Source: Caulobacteraceae bacterium
GTDB lineage: Bacteria; Pseudomonadota; Alphaproteobacteria; Caulobacterales; Caulobacteraceae
NCBI GenBank assembly: GCA_947475735.1
Contig: CANJLQ010000002.1
Coordinates: 267,513-331,512, forward strand
Direction of reading: 5' to 3'
Length of the DNA stretch: 64,000 nucleotides
Shown piece by piece: positions 1 through 10,922 of the stretch (position 1 is its first letter; the number at the start of each line of letters is the position of its first letter). The position numbers and the translations under genes are program-made. The notes beneath the pieces are model-generated. The model saw only the letters and a program-made list of their open reading frames with translations. It searched no databases and had not been told where the DNA came from.

Positions 1-2115
<2,115 letters not shown>

Positions 2116-2181
2116 CTGGATCAGCCGGGCACGGACCAGAAACAACGGTTCGGTCTCGGAATCCTGACGCCGGCGTCACGC

Positions 2182-2203
2182 GACCGTCGCGGGCCGGTCT
2201 TTT
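2182..2203 (+). terminator. possible weak terminator after gyrB
   Basis: A short dyad GACCG/CGGTC with an 8-base loop is followed directly by TTTT, 67 bases after the gyrB stop. The stem is only five pairs, so this is a weak candidate for an intrinsic terminator. Confidence 0.3.
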
Positions 2204-2236
2204 CGCGCGAGTAACGGCTTCTCCCATCATCGGGGG

Positions 2237-4819
2237 ATGTTCCACATGCGCGCCTTGCTCTCGGTCGGGGTTTCCGGCCTCGCCGTCCTGTTCGCCACGC
2301 CGGGCCTGGCCCAGCAGCAGCAGCCCGACACGGTCGACGAGGTCGTCGTCACCGGCCAGCGCGCCGCCCAGCGCCGCGCCATCGACCAGCAACGCGCCGC
2401 CACCGGCATCGTCTCCATCGCCGCCGCCGACGAGATCGGCAATCTGCCGGACAGGAACGTCGCCGAGGTGGTCGAGCGCCTGCCGGGCGTCGGCGTCCAG
2501 TACGACCAGGGCGAGGGGCGCTACGTCTCCGTTCGCGGCGTGCCGTCCGACCTGAACAACTACACGATCAACGGCTTCGAGATCGGCAATCCGGACGGCA
2601 ACACGCGCCGCCTGCCGCTGGACATCGTCTCGGGCCAACTGCTGAACCGGGTCGAGGTCTCCAAGGTCAAGACCGCCGACCAGGACGGCCAGGGCATCGG
2701 CGGCAACATCAATCTGGTGGCCCAGACCGCCTTCGATTTCCCGCGCGCCCGCTTCCTGAACGCCTCGGCCCAGGTCGGCTATCAGACGCTGAACGAGGAG
2801 TATCCCGTCCGCGGCGACCTCAGCCTGGGCGGCCGCTTCGGCGATCTCGGCGTGCTGGTCGGCGTCAGCTATTCGGAGCGCGATTTCCGCAGCGAGGGCT
2901 TCTTCCCCGACGACTGGGCCTTGCTGCCGGCGGCGGCGCGCGGGGCCGTGCCGATCAATCTGAAGACCACCGACTATGGCCTGACGCGAGAGCGGCTGGG
3001 GGCCATCGCCTCTCTGGACTGGCGCCCCGAGGGGCCCACCAGCCTGTTCCTGCGCGCCCTCTACAGCCGCTTCACCGAAGACGAGTATCGCCAGCGCTAT
3101 CGCCTGGACTTCGCCACCCCGGCGCTGCGGACCTCGGGTGCCTTCCGGCTCAACCCCGACGGCCTGACCGGCACGACGACCGGCGCGACCGAGATCCGCC
3201 AGGACCTGCGGCTGGAGTACAAGGAGAAGTCGATCCTGTCGGTCCAGGCCGGTGGCCGGACCGAGCTCGACGCCTGGACGCTCGATTACGGCATCGCCGG
3301 CACCCACAACGAGGTGATCGAGCCGAACCAGCTGTGGCAGTTCCGCGCCTCGCCCGGCACGGTCGACTTCGACTTCACCGACGAACTGTTCAGCGCCACA
3401 CCCCGCGCGCCCGTCACCGCCGCCATGCTGGGCTTTCGCCAGTATGCCGAGCAGGACGAGAACGGCGAGGAGGACATCGTCTCGGCCCGCTTCGACGCGC
3501 GGCGCTCGCTCGATCTGTTCGACGGCGTCGACCTGGCCCTGGGCCTGAACTACCGCACGACCGACAAGACGTTCGATTCCAACAACACCGTCTGGGAACG
3601 CGGCGCGACCGCCGCGACGCGGTTCACGCTCGCCGCCGATCCGACCCTGGCCGGGCCCCCGGTCACGGTCGAGCCCCGCGACGGCCGCCCTTACACCATC
3701 GCCCCGACCCTGTCGGCCGAAGGGCTGATCGCCTACACCCGGTCCAACCTCAGCGGACCCTTCTTCGTGCGGAACACCGCCACGAGCCTGGCCAACGCGA
3801 CCCTGGCCGACACCGACGTGGGCGAGGACGTGGCCGCCGCCTATGCCGAGGCCGACGTCCGCATCGGCAACTGGACCTTCACCCACGGTCTGCGGGTCGA
3901 GCAGACCGAGCTGGACATCACCGGCTTCCGCCTGGTCAACGGCACCACTGTGGTCCCAGCCTCCGAGAGCCAGAGCTACACCGACTGGCTGCCCAGCGTG
4001 ACCGCCCGGTGGGAGCGAGACGATCTCGTGGTCCGCCTGGCCTACAGCCGCAGCCTGGGTCGCCCCAACTACCTGGACCTGTCGCCGGGCGGCACCAACA
4101 CCTTCGTCGACAACGGCGACGGCACCTTCGACGGCAGCCTGTCGCAGGGCAACGCCCAGCTGGACCCCTATCGCGCCGACGCCTTCGACGCCTCGGCGGA
4201 GTGGTACTTCGCGCCCGGCGGCGTGCTGTCGGCCGGCGTGTTCTCCAAGTCGATCGACAATCCGATCTACACCCAGAGCGAGACCCAGCGCGGCGTCGTC
4301 TTCGGCGGCCGCAACTACCGCACCCTGACCTTCAGCCAAAAGCAGAACGCCGACTCCGCCGACCTCTACGGGCTGGAGCTGGCCTGGCGTCAGCAGTTCG
4401 ATTTCCTGCCGGGCCTGTGGTCCGGGTTCGGCATCGACGCGAACCTGACCCTGATCGACGGCGAGCTGGACCTGCCGACCCGCGCCGACGTCGCCTTTCC
4501 CGAACAGTCCGAGGTCCTGTACGGCGTTCAGATCTTCTACGAGAACGACCGCATCGAGGCCTCTCTCGCCTACCACTCGACCGGATCGGCGCTGCTGGCC
4601 CTGGGCGGCGACGTCGTGGCGGATCAGTTCAACGACGACCTGCGCCGGCTCGACGCCAAGGCCAGTTTCGACCTGACCGACCAGGCCACCATCTATTTCG
4701 AGGCCCAGAACCTGACCGACGAACCGACCCGCCAGTATCAGGGCGGTCGCACCGACTGGCTGACCCAGACCGAACGCTACGGCCGCGTCTTCAACCTGGG
4801 CCTGACGGTCGGCTGGTAG
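2237..4819 (+). CDS. TonB-dependent outer-membrane receptor (TonB-Xanth-Caul type)
   Basis: This is an 860-residue outer-membrane beta-barrel receptor for TonB-driven uptake of an unknown ligand. A signal peptide (RALLSVGVSGLAVLFATPGLAQ) precedes a TonB box-like DEVVVTG near residues 35-41. The plug domain follows, with NLPDRNVAEVVERLPGV and a VRGVPSDLNNYTINGFE block, both typical of the Xanthomonas/Caulobacter TonB receptor family. The C-terminus ends in an aromatic residue (LTVGW), as barrel proteins do. A second ATG at 2246 begins MRALL and would give an equally good signal peptide. The gene stands alone; the 3' side carries an inverted-repeat element. No neighbour indicates the substrate, so carbohydrate or siderophore uptake cannot be distinguished. 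Confidence 0.93.
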   Translation: MFHMRALLSVGVSGLAVLFATPGLAQQQQPDTVDEVVVTGQRAAQRRAIDQQRAATGIVSIAAADEIGNLPDRNVAEVVERLPGVGVQYDQGEGRYVSVRGVPSDLNNYTINGFEIGNPDGNTRRLPLDIVSGQLLNRVEVSKVKTADQDGQGIGGNINLVAQTAFDFPRARFLNASAQVGYQTLNEEYPVRGDLSLGGRFGDLGVLVGVSYSERDFRSEGFFPDDWALLPAAARGAVPINLKTTDYGLTRERLGAIASLDWRPEGPTSLFLRALYSRFTEDEYRQRYRLDFATPALRTSGAFRLNPDGLTGTTTGATEIRQDLRLEYKEKSILSVQAGGRTELDAWTLDYGIAGTHNEVIEPNQLWQFRASPGTVDFDFTDELFSATPRAPVTAAMLGFRQYAEQDENGEEDIVSARFDARRSLDLFDGVDLALGLNYRTTDKTFDSNNTVWERGATAATRFTLAADPTLAGPPVTVEPRDGRPYTIAPTLSAEGLIAYTRSNLSGPFFVRNTATSLANATLADTDVGEDVAAAYAEADVRIGNWTFTHGLRVEQTELDITGFRLVNGTTVVPASESQSYTDWLPSVTARWERDDLVVRLAYSRSLGRPNYLDLSPGGTNTFVDNGDGTFDGSLSQGNAQLDPYRADAFDASAEWYFAPGGVLSAGVFSKSIDNPIYTQSETQRGVVFGGRNYRTLTFSQKQNADSADLYGLELAWRQQFDFLPGLWSGFGIDANLTLIDGELDLPTRADVAFPEQSEVLYGVQIFYENDRIEASLAYHSTGSALLALGGDVVADQFNDDLRRLDAKASFDLTDQATIYFEAQNLTDEPTRQYQGGRTDWLTQTERYGRVFNLGLTVGW

Positions 4820-4836
4820 GGCGCGACTTCCTCTTG

Positions 4837-4965
4837 CCGCTCATCCCCGCGAAAGCGGGGACCCAGTCCTTTGGGTCATCCGTGAACGCGAGTCTGCGCC
4901 CACGGTCAGCTCGCCCGCGGTACGTCGCTTAAAGACTGGATCCCCACTTTCGCGGGGATGAGCGG
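4837..4965. repeat. inverted-repeat element, family B copy 1
   Basis: Two arms of about 30 bases face each other across about 60 bases. The left arm (4837-4868) reads CCGCTCATCCCCGCGAAAGC and onward; the right arm (4934-4965) is its near reverse complement. Each arm is itself a hairpin: in the left arm CCCCGC (4845-4850) and GCGGGG (4855-4860) enclose GAAA. The element lies between the convergent TonB receptor and hypothetical genes. A second copy is at 39245-39372 and a remnant at 31117-31140. Confidence 0.9.
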
Positions 4966-4976
4966 AGGTGGAGGTC

Positions 4977-5480
4977 TTAAGGCCGGCCGGCGTCGATGTA
5001 GGCGCGGATCGAGGCGTGTGCGGCCCCACTCGGCACCAGCTCGTCGCAGGCCAGATCCTTGATCGCCTCGTCCAGCGTGCGCGGGCGCACCGCCGTCCAG
5101 GGCTCGCCGGCCTCGAAGGCCTCGGAGCCCTCGCCGTCCTCGAACACCTCGGTCGAGCGGATGACCTGAGTCTCGGCGGCGGCGCAGCGGATGCCGAACG
5201 TGTCGACGACATGGGCATAGTTTCCCGCGTCGCCGGCGTTGGCGACGCGGGCGACGCTGACACGCAGCTCCTCGCCCTCCGGCCGTATGCTCGACAGATC
5301 GATCAGATAGTTGGACTGGGCGCTGCGGGAGAACACCTTCCACTGCGGTCCGGCCGGAGCCTCGGCCTGCAGCACCTCGGCAGGGGCCTGGGCCCCCGCG
5401 GGCGGGGCGTCCTGGGCCGTCACCGCCCCGCCCAACCCCGTCATCGCCACGGCCGTGGCCACACCCCAGATCCAGCGCAT
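4977..5480 (-). CDS. secreted hypothetical protein
   Basis: A 167-residue protein of unknown function. It starts MRWIWGVATAVAMTGLGG, a convincing signal peptide ending near VTAQD, so it is probably exported to the periplasm. A proline/alanine-rich linker follows, then a compact domain beginning WKVFSRSAQSNYLIDLSSIR. This resembles small secreted domains in which a Tyr-Asp-Ser-Ile strand is followed by a conserved Cys (IRCAAAET) and a C-terminal Cys (LACDE), which could pair. The start was chosen because GGGGAGGAA lies just upstream and the longer open frame has no signal peptide. It is divergent from the exported hydrolase at 5592. I do not recognise a specific family. Confidence 0.8.
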   Translation of the reverse strand: MRWIWGVATAVAMTGLGGAVTAQDAPPAGAQAPAEVLQAEAPAGPQWKVFSRSAQSNYLIDLSSIRPEGEELRVSVARVANAGDAGNYAHVVDTFGIRCAAAETQVIRSTEVFEDGEGSEAFEAGEPWTAVRPRTLDEAIKDLACDELVPSGAAHASIRAYIDAGRP

Positions 5481-5591
5481 CGGTTCCTCCCCAGGACTGC
5501 TGCTTCGCGTCCTGTTACACGCCTGACACCGTTCAAGATCAAGAGCCCCGTCGGTCAACCAAAGGCCGTGATCGTCGTTCACCCCTGTGCC

Positions 5592-6488
5592 ATGACCCGC
5601 CTGTTCGCCCTCCTCTCGGTCCTGTTGCTCGCCCTGCCCGGCCCGGCATCGGCGCAGAGCCGCGAGCGCCCCTTCGCCTCGGACCGGATCTTGGTCGAGA
5701 CGCGCGGGCGGGGCCCTGACGTCATCCTGATCCCCGGCCTGGCCTCGACCGGCGACGTCTGGCAACGCACGGCCGACCGGCTGGACGACGACCACCGGGT
5801 CCACATCGTCTCGATCCGGGGTTTCGGAGAGGTCCCGCCGGGTCGTAATCAGGACGGCGCCCTGGTCGCGCCCGTGGCGGCGGAGCTGCGCCGCTACATC
5901 GCCGAGCGGCAGCTGGAGCGGCCCGCTGTGATCGGCCATTCGATGGGCGGGCTGGTGGCGCTGAAGGCCGCCGCCGACGCCGGGCGGGATCGGAGGAACC
6001 CCATCGGCCGGGTCATGGTGGTGGACGCCACGCCCTTCTTCCCGGCCCTGATCAGCCCCGGTGCCACCTCGGGCGACGTCGAGCCCATCGCCCAGATCGC
6101 CTATCAGGCCCTGCTTCTGCTGGGCGACGCGGCGCTCAGGAACCAGCCGACCCTGATCGGGCGCGAGCTGGGCGGGGCGGCCGACAGCGTGTTCGGCTCG
6201 CTGGGCTGGCAGGGCGGCGACCGCCAGGTGCTGGCCCAGGGGCTGTACGAGGTCATGACCACCGACCTGCGCCACCGCCTGCCCGACATCACCGCGCCTG
6301 TGACCGTCGTCTACGGCTGGAGCCCCGACGCCGCCAACCCCCGCGCCCGCCTCGACGCCGCCTTCCAGACCGCCTACCGCAGCCTTCGCGCGCCTGCCCG
6401 GTTCGAGCGGATCGAGGGTGCCGAACACATGGTCATGATCGACCAGCCGCAGAGGTTCCTCGCGGCGGTGGGGCGGTTTTTGGGGTAG
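5592..6488 (+). CDS. exported alpha/beta hydrolase
   Basis: A 298-residue alpha/beta-fold hydrolase with an N-terminal signal peptide (RLFALLSVLLLALPGPASAQ), so it is probably periplasmic. The oxyanion segment ILIPGLASTGDVW is followed by the nucleophile elbow GHSMGG (Ser near residue 117). The acid is probably in VVYGWSPD, and the catalytic His is in GAEHMVMID close to the C-terminus. The full triad appears intact. The substrate is unknown; esterase or lactonase activity would be typical. The ATG at 5592 was chosen because it gives the signal peptide, although no strong Shine-Dalgarno is visible. The open frame extends far upstream without start support. Confidence 0.88.
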   Translation: MTRLFALLSVLLLALPGPASAQSRERPFASDRILVETRGRGPDVILIPGLASTGDVWQRTADRLDDDHRVHIVSIRGFGEVPPGRNQDGALVAPVAAELRRYIAERQLERPAVIGHSMGGLVALKAAADAGRDRRNPIGRVMVVDATPFFPALISPGATSGDVEPIAQIAYQALLLLGDAALRNQPTLIGRELGGAADSVFGSLGWQGGDRQVLAQGLYEVMTTDLRHRLPDITAPVTVVYGWSPDAANPRARLDAAFQTAYRSLRAPARFERIEGAEHMVMIDQPQRFLAAVGRFLG

Positions 6489-6676
6489 GGCACATTGACC
6501 CTTTCCGACCCGCGTTTGACCCGTTTCGAACTTCGAGAGTGTCCGCTTAACGGCTAGCGAATGCATCTTCCCCTCAGAGTTGAACCTTGGCTGACGGCCG
6601 ACTCGGCGGCTAGGCTTCGACCTCGGCCCATGCTGATGCGCTTCGCCCGAAACTCGAATCCCTTTTGGGAGCCTAC

Positions 6677-7357
6677 ATGCCGTCTGGTCGACTCTACGCG
6701 CTCGCTGACTTTGCTGATCGCCTCCTTCCAAAGGTTGGGAGTGTTGACCCGGCCCATGCTCTGGCCGTGCTCGCTGGCCTCAAACGGCTCGCCGAGGTCG
6801 AAGAGAGCAATCCCTTTGTGACGCTGAACGTCACGATCACAGCAGGTGTCTGGGTGTTCTACCGAGGCGAGCGATGGCTACTGATCAATCCTGGCCAGAA
6901 GGCTCTGCGGGTCGAAGCTGCGTACTACGCGAACAGCAACATTCACGAGGCCATCGTTACTTACTTCGAGCCTGCCGTCAGGGCAGGCACCATCGAGAAA
7001 ACGGCCCGGGAAGATTACCACCAGTGGCGGATTAGCGGGGACTCTCTCGGACTGATATGGCGGTTTGTCGAGGGGCTTGAAGGGCCGAGTGCGGACGAAC
7101 TGGTCGTCACGGTAGGTTCGGGGCACCCGCGCTATTTTCCAGCAGAGGTTCGAAGTTTTGCATTGGAGGCGTTTGAAAAGGATGGCCGAATATGCAGGGG
7201 CGTCAAAGGCAAAACAACCGCTCATCGTTTGCAGAAGCGGCACCCGATAGAGTTTGATCACATTATTCCGCACTCGATAGGCGGAACTAACTCGATCCAG
7301 AATATCCAGATACTCTGTTCGGACTGCAATAGACGAAAATCAGCTACTGCTCTCTAG
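6677..7357 (+). CDS. HNH endonuclease domain protein
   Basis: A 226-residue protein. The N-terminal 145 residues are not recognised; they include segments such as GVWVFYRGERWLLINPGQ. The C-terminal 70 residues form an HNH nuclease domain: IEFDHIIPHSIGGTNS (His-His of the motif) followed by NIQILCSDCNRRKS. The second zinc knuckle CSDC is present. The first is reduced to one Cys (GRICRGVKG) where family members usually have CxxC. The start ATG has GGGAG six bases upstream; an in-frame TTG lies at 6665. The gene is visibly richer in A+T than its neighbours, most clearly over the last 200 bases, which suggests acquisition by transfer. No partner methylase or recombinase is adjacent. A defence role is possible but not shown. 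Confidence 0.85.
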   Translation: MPSGRLYALADFADRLLPKVGSVDPAHALAVLAGLKRLAEVEESNPFVTLNVTITAGVWVFYRGERWLLINPGQKALRVEAAYYANSNIHEAIVTYFEPAVRAGTIEKTAREDYHQWRISGDSLGLIWRFVEGLEGPSADELVVTVGSGHPRYFPAEVRSFALEAFEKDGRICRGVKGKTTAHRLQKRHPIEFDHIIPHSIGGTNSIQNIQILCSDCNRRKSATAL

Positions 7358-7386
7358 GTACGCTCCATTCAGATCGCCGCTGAGTC

Positions 7387-7638
7387 CTACAATTGAACGC
7401 AATACTTTCCTTGTGCAACGTATCCTGCGGGACAGCCGCCGCTTTTCGGGACGACAATCTTCGGATTTGCTTTGAGCGATACGCAATAGTTGCCCATTGC
7501 GACCCAACCAGCCGGGCACGTGCCCAGTTTTGGAACCGCTGGCTTAGCGTTCGGGCCGGGGACGCACATGTTGCCCTGAGCTACGTAGCCCGCAGGGCAG
7601 GTGCCATTCTTTGCTAGCGGCATCGGAACCATGGTCAT
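7387..7638 (-). CDS. small triple-repeat cysteine protein
   Basis: An 83-residue protein made almost entirely of three copies of a unit CPAG[YW]VA[QM]G-x-[YMN]-CV. Cysteines are at 14/25, 41/52 and 69/80: two per unit, 11 apart, with a repeat period of 27-28 residues. Each unit is preceded by a Val-Pro-Lys-x-Gly-like linker. There is no clear signal peptide, so the compartment is uncertain; the pairs could bind metal or form disulfides. AAGAAGGGGA lies 8-15 bases upstream of the ATG at 7638, supporting the start. It is convergent with the HNH gene, 29 bases away, and shares its patch of unusual composition. Function unknown. Confidence 0.75.
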   Translation of the reverse strand: MTMVPMPLAKNGTCPAGYVAQGNMCVPGPNAKPAVPKLGTCPAGWVAMGNYCVSLKANPKIVVPKSGGCPAGYVAQGKYCVQL

Positions 7639-7825
7639 TGAGCGTCCCCTTCTTTAGCGACAGGTTCGACGCTAGATTGAGGGTTCGTCAACCCATGACG
7701 GCAGGACGGCGCGCTAGATCACCCGACCGGACCTGACCGAACCGCATCGCTAAGCCCCGGTCCTCGTGGTCGAACCCCGAACACGCCTTGGCGACAGGGT
7801 TCGCGGTGACCTCGCTTAGCGGCAC

Positions 7826-9097
7826 CTACAACCACCCCGCCATCGCCTCGCCCGCCAGGATTTCGTCATAGCTCGGCCGCGCGCGCACCACGGCCCAGTC
7901 CGCGCCGTCCACCAGCACCTCCGGCACCAGCGGCCGGGTGTTGTATTCGCTCGACATCACGGCCCCATAGGCCCCCGCCCCGGTGAAGAAGACCAGGTCT
8001 CCGGCCTCCTGCGGTGGCAGGGCCCGGCCCCGGGCGAAGGTGTCGCCGGTCTCGCAGACGGGGCCCACGATGTCGTAGGCGACCGGCTCCCCTGACCGCA
8101 CGACGACCGGCTTCACCTCGTGGAAGGCGTCGTACATGGCCGGGCGGACCAGGTCGTTCATGGCGGCGTCCAGCACCAGGAACCGCCGCCCGTCCGCCCG
8201 TTCCGTGATCTGGATCACCCGGCTGAGCAGAACGCCGGCATTGGCGGCCAGCAGGCGCCCGGGCTCGAACGCCGCCTCGACGTCCAGGCCCTCCAGCACC
8301 CGCGCCGTCATGGCGGCGTAGTCGGCCGGGCTCGCGGTCTCAGCCCCGCCCGAATAGGGCACGCCCAAGCCGCCGCCGAGGTCCAGCCGCGTGACCGACA
8401 GCCCCTGGCCCCGCAGCGTCCGCGTCATCTCGGCCAGCAGGCGGAAGGCCGCCTCCAGCGGGGCCAGATCGGTGATCTGGCTGCCGATGTGACAGGCCAG
8501 GCCGACCGGCGTCACGTGCGGGCTGGCCGAGGCGCGGGCATACAGCGCCATGGCCTCGTCGGCCGGGACGCCGAACTTGTCGCCCTCTCCGCCCGTGGTG
8601 ATCTTGGCGTGGCCGCCCGCGCCGATCTTGGGGTTCACGCGGATGGCGATCTCGGGCGACGCGGACTTGGCCTCAGCGACGGCGATCAGCCGGTCCAGCT
8701 CGGCCGGGCTCTCGACGTTGATCTGGCGCACCCCGGCGTCGATGGCGAAGGCCAGTTCGCGGTCGGTCTTGCCGACGCCGGAGAAGATGATGCGCTCGGC
8801 CGGCACGCCCGCCTTCAGCGCGCGGCGGATCTCGCCCTCCGACACCGTGTCGGCCCCGCAGCCCTGTTTCGCCAGGGTCGCCAGCACCGACAGGTTGGAG
8901 TTGGCCTTGACCGCGAAGGCGATCAGGGCGCCGGTCAGTGGAGCATGGGCGTCCAGCGCCTCTCTCAGCACGCGATAGTGCCGGACCAGGGTCGCGGTCG
9001 AATAGACATAGACCGGCGTGCCGACGGCCTCGGCGAGGGCGGCCAGCGGCACGTCCTCGGCGAACAGGGCTCCGTCGCGGTAGGTGAAGTGGTCCAA
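7826..9097 (-). CDS. lysA: diaminopimelate decarboxylase
   Basis: The last enzyme of lysine biosynthesis: it decarboxylates meso-diaminopimelate to L-lysine using pyridoxal phosphate. The protein is 423 residues, the usual family length. The PLP lysine is K64 in FAVKANSN. The fold-III signature GADTVSEGEIRRAL follows, then the glycine-rich phosphate loop LDLGGGLGVPY near residue 240, and the dimer-interface motif VGPVCETGDTFA with the catalytic Cys near 345. It ends the argH-lipoprotein-lysA set on the minus strand. The preceding intergenic space is filled by an inverted-repeat element (9111-9238). Confidence 0.97.
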   Translation of the reverse strand: MDHFTYRDGALFAEDVPLAALAEAVGTPVYVYSTATLVRHYRVLREALDAHAPLTGALIAFAVKANSNLSVLATLAKQGCGADTVSEGEIRRALKAGVPAERIIFSGVGKTDRELAFAIDAGVRQINVESPAELDRLIAVAEAKSASPEIAIRVNPKIGAGGHAKITTGGEGDKFGVPADEAMALYARASASPHVTPVGLACHIGSQITDLAPLEAAFRLLAEMTRTLRGQGLSVTRLDLGGGLGVPYSGGAETASPADYAAMTARVLEGLDVEAAFEPGRLLAANAGVLLSRVIQITERADGRRFLVLDAAMNDLVRPAMYDAFHEVKPVVVRSGEPVAYDIVGPVCETGDTFARGRALPPQEAGDLVFFTGAGAYGAVMSSEYNTRPLVPEVLVDGADWAVVRARPSYDEILAGEAMAGWL

Positions 9098-9110
9098 GCA
9101 AAACCCTCAA

Positions 9111-9238
9111 ATCCTCCCCCGTTGGGGGAGGTGGCACGGAGCGGAGCGGAGTGACGGAGGGGGCCAGCCGCACGTCCGGTGCATGCGGCTGGCCCCCTCC
9201 ACCGCTTCGCGGTCCCCCTCCCCCTACGGAGGAGGATC
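9111..9238. repeat. inverted-repeat element, family A copy 1
   Basis: The element begins ATCCTCCCCCGTTGGGGGAG and ends with an imperfect reverse complement at 9214-9238. Inner arms GGAGGGGGCCAGCCG and CGGCTGGCCCCCTCC (9156-9200) also pair, around a short centre. It occupies nearly the whole gap between the small lipoprotein gene and lysA on the minus strand, so any operon transcript would contain it. A second copy lies at 53181-53317. Confidence 0.88.
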
Positions 9239-9246
9239 AAGAAAAC

Positions 9247-9483
9247 CTACTGCGGCTCGCGCCCGGCGGCTGTGCTGCCGAACGGGTTGGACGGGCCGCC
9301 GTCGACCGGGACCTGGCTGGACGGGCGGTTGACCGTGGCGGGGTCCGGCAGAGCTGCGGCATTTGCATCGCGCGGGGCACGCTCGGTCTCACGCGGGGCC
9401 GGGGCCTCCAGATCGGCCATGCGACCGCACCCGGCGGTGACGAGGGCCAGGGCAACGACGCCGAGGACGATACGCTTGTTCAT
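9247..9483 (-). CDS. small lipoprotein upstream of lysA, LptM-like
   Basis: A 78-residue predicted lipoprotein. The signal MNKRIVLGVVALALVTAGC ends in a lipobox with Cys19, and the mature start CGRMADLEAP resembles the short CGxxGPL motif of LptM/YifL-type lipoproteins. Such genes are commonly found beside lysA. LptM assists maturation of the LPS translocon LptDE in E. coli. The remainder is a disordered Pro/Ala-rich tail. It starts 11 bases after argH and is followed by lysA, so it is probably co-transcribed. AAGGATCAGG precedes the ATG. The LptM assignment rests on position and motif, not on an alignment. Confidence 0.8.
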   Translation of the reverse strand: MNKRIVLGVVALALVTAGCGRMADLEAPAPRETERAPRDANAAALPDPATVNRPSSQVPVDGGPSNPFGSTAAGREPQ

Positions 9484-9494
9484 GACCTGATCCT

Positions 9495-10922
9495 TCACGC
9501 GAGACGCGTCTTCCACTCGGCGATGCGCGCGCGGACCTGTTCCGGCGCTGTGCCCCCATAGCTCTGACGGCTGGCGCAAGAAGCCTCAGGGCTGAGCACC
9601 TTGTAAACATCCTCGGTGACGGAGGCGTACAGCGCCTGCAATTCGGCGAGCGGCAGTTGCTCCAGACCCACGCCCAAGGCCTCAGCCCGTTTGACCGCCG
9701 CGCCCGTCACATGGTGCGCCTGACGAAACGGCAGGTCGGCCTCGCGCACCAGCCAGTCGGCCAGATCGGTCGCCGTCGAGAAGCCCCACCCCGCCGCCTC
9801 GGCCATGCGGGCGGTGTTCGGCGTGAAGGCCGCGACCATCGCCGTCATGGCGGTCAGCGCCAGATCCAGCGCGTCCATCGCCTCGAACACCGGCGGCTTG
9901 TCCTCCTGCATGTCCTTGGAATAGGCCAGCGGCAGGCCCTTCATCACAGTCGACAGGGCCACGAAGGCCCCCAGGATCCGCCCCGTCTTGGCCCGGACCA
10001 GTTCGGCGGCATCGGGATTGCGTTTCTGCGGCATGATCGAAGACCCGGTGGTCAGGTCGTCAGGCAGGGTGACGAAGCCGAACATCGGCGTCATCCACAC
10101 GACGATCTCCTCGGCGAGCCGCGACAGATGCCCAGCGCAGATGGACGCCGCCGCCAGGGTCTCCAACGCGAAGTCGCGATCCGACACCGCGTCCAGGCTG
10201 TTCGCCATGGGCCGGTCGAAACCGAGGTCGGCCGCCGTCGCATGGCGGTCGATCGGGAAGGGCGAACCGGCCAGAGCCGCCGCGCCCAGCGGACTCTCGT
10301 TCATGCGGGCGCGCGCATCGGCGAACCGCCCGGCGTCGCGGCCGAACATCTCGACATAGGCCATCAGATGGTGGCCGAGCGTCACCGGCTGGGCGGTCTG
10401 CAGATGGGTGAAGCCGGGCATCAGGTCCCCGGCGTGCTGTTCCGCCCGGTCCAGCAGGGCGCGTTGCAACGCCTTCAGCTGCTCGCCCGTCCGGTCGCAG
10501 GCGTCACGAACCCACAGGCGGAAATCGACCGCCACCTGGTCGTTGCGGCTGCGCGCCGTGTGCAGCCGCCCGGACGCCTCTCCGATCAGCTCGGACAGCC
10601 GCGCCTCGACGTTCAGATGGATGTCTTCGTATTCGTCGCGGAAGGGGAAGGTCCCCGCCTCGATCTCGGCCTGGATGGTGTCGAGCCCCGCCAGGATCGC
10701 CGCCCCGTCCTCCGCCCCGACGATGCCCTGGGCGATCAGCATGCGGCAATGCGCGCGCGATCCGGCCAGATCCTGAGCCCACAGACGCCGGTCCACGCCG
10801 ATGGAGACGTTGATCGCCTGCATGATGTCGGCGGGGCGCGACGAAAAGCGGCCGCCCCACATGCCTTGACCTTGGGGCGACGGCGCGGCCTTAGTCGGGG
10901 CCGGGTCTTTGGAGTGGGGCAT
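9495..10922 (-). CDS. argH: argininosuccinate lyase
   Basis: Cleaves argininosuccinate to arginine and fumarate, the final step of arginine synthesis. It belongs to the fumarase/aspartase superfamily, shown by the signature [15 protein letters not shown] near residue 300, the N-terminal [10 protein letters not shown] block, and the substrate-contact motif [10 protein letters not shown]. From the ATG at 10922 it is 475 residues. An ATG at 10862 (MWGGRF) would give 455 residues, close to the E. coli length. The 10922 start overlaps base-for-base with the divergent tlpA-like start in the sequence CATG, and neither candidate has a strong Shine-Dalgarno. It probably leads the transcript argH, lipoprotein, lysA. 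Confidence 0.95.
   Translation of the reverse strand: MPHSKDPAPTKAAPSPQGQGMWGGRFSSRPADIMQAINVSIGVDRRLWAQDLAGSRAHCRMLIAQGIVGAEDGAAILAGLDTIQAEIEAGTFPFRDEYEDIHLNVEARLSELIGEASGRLHTARSRNDQVAVDFRLWVRDACDRTGEQLKALQRALLDRAEQHAGDLMPGFTHLQTAQPVTLGHHLMAYVEMFGRDAGRFADARARMNESPLGAAALAGSPFPIDRHATAADLGFDRPMANSLDAVSDRDFALETLAAASICAGHLSRLAEEIVVWMTPMFGFVTLPDDLTTGSSIMPQKRNPDAAELVRAKTGRILGAFVALSTVMKGLPLAYSKDMQEDKPPVFEAMDALDLALTAMTAMVAAFTPNTARMAEAAGWGFSTATDLADWLVREADLPFRQAHHVTGAAVKRAEALGVGLEQLPLAELQALYASVTEDVYKVLSPEASCASRQSYGGTAPEQVRARIAEWKTRLA

Noticed and set aside
4968..5591. N-terminal extension of the alpha/beta hydrolase to 506 codons
   Set aside because: The added part is antisense to the secreted hypothetical protein, and the signal peptide begins only at 5592.
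6490..6676. tRNA or attachment site bordering the HNH patch
   Set aside because: I could not fold a cloverleaf and found no direct repeat matching at the other side near 7640-7825.
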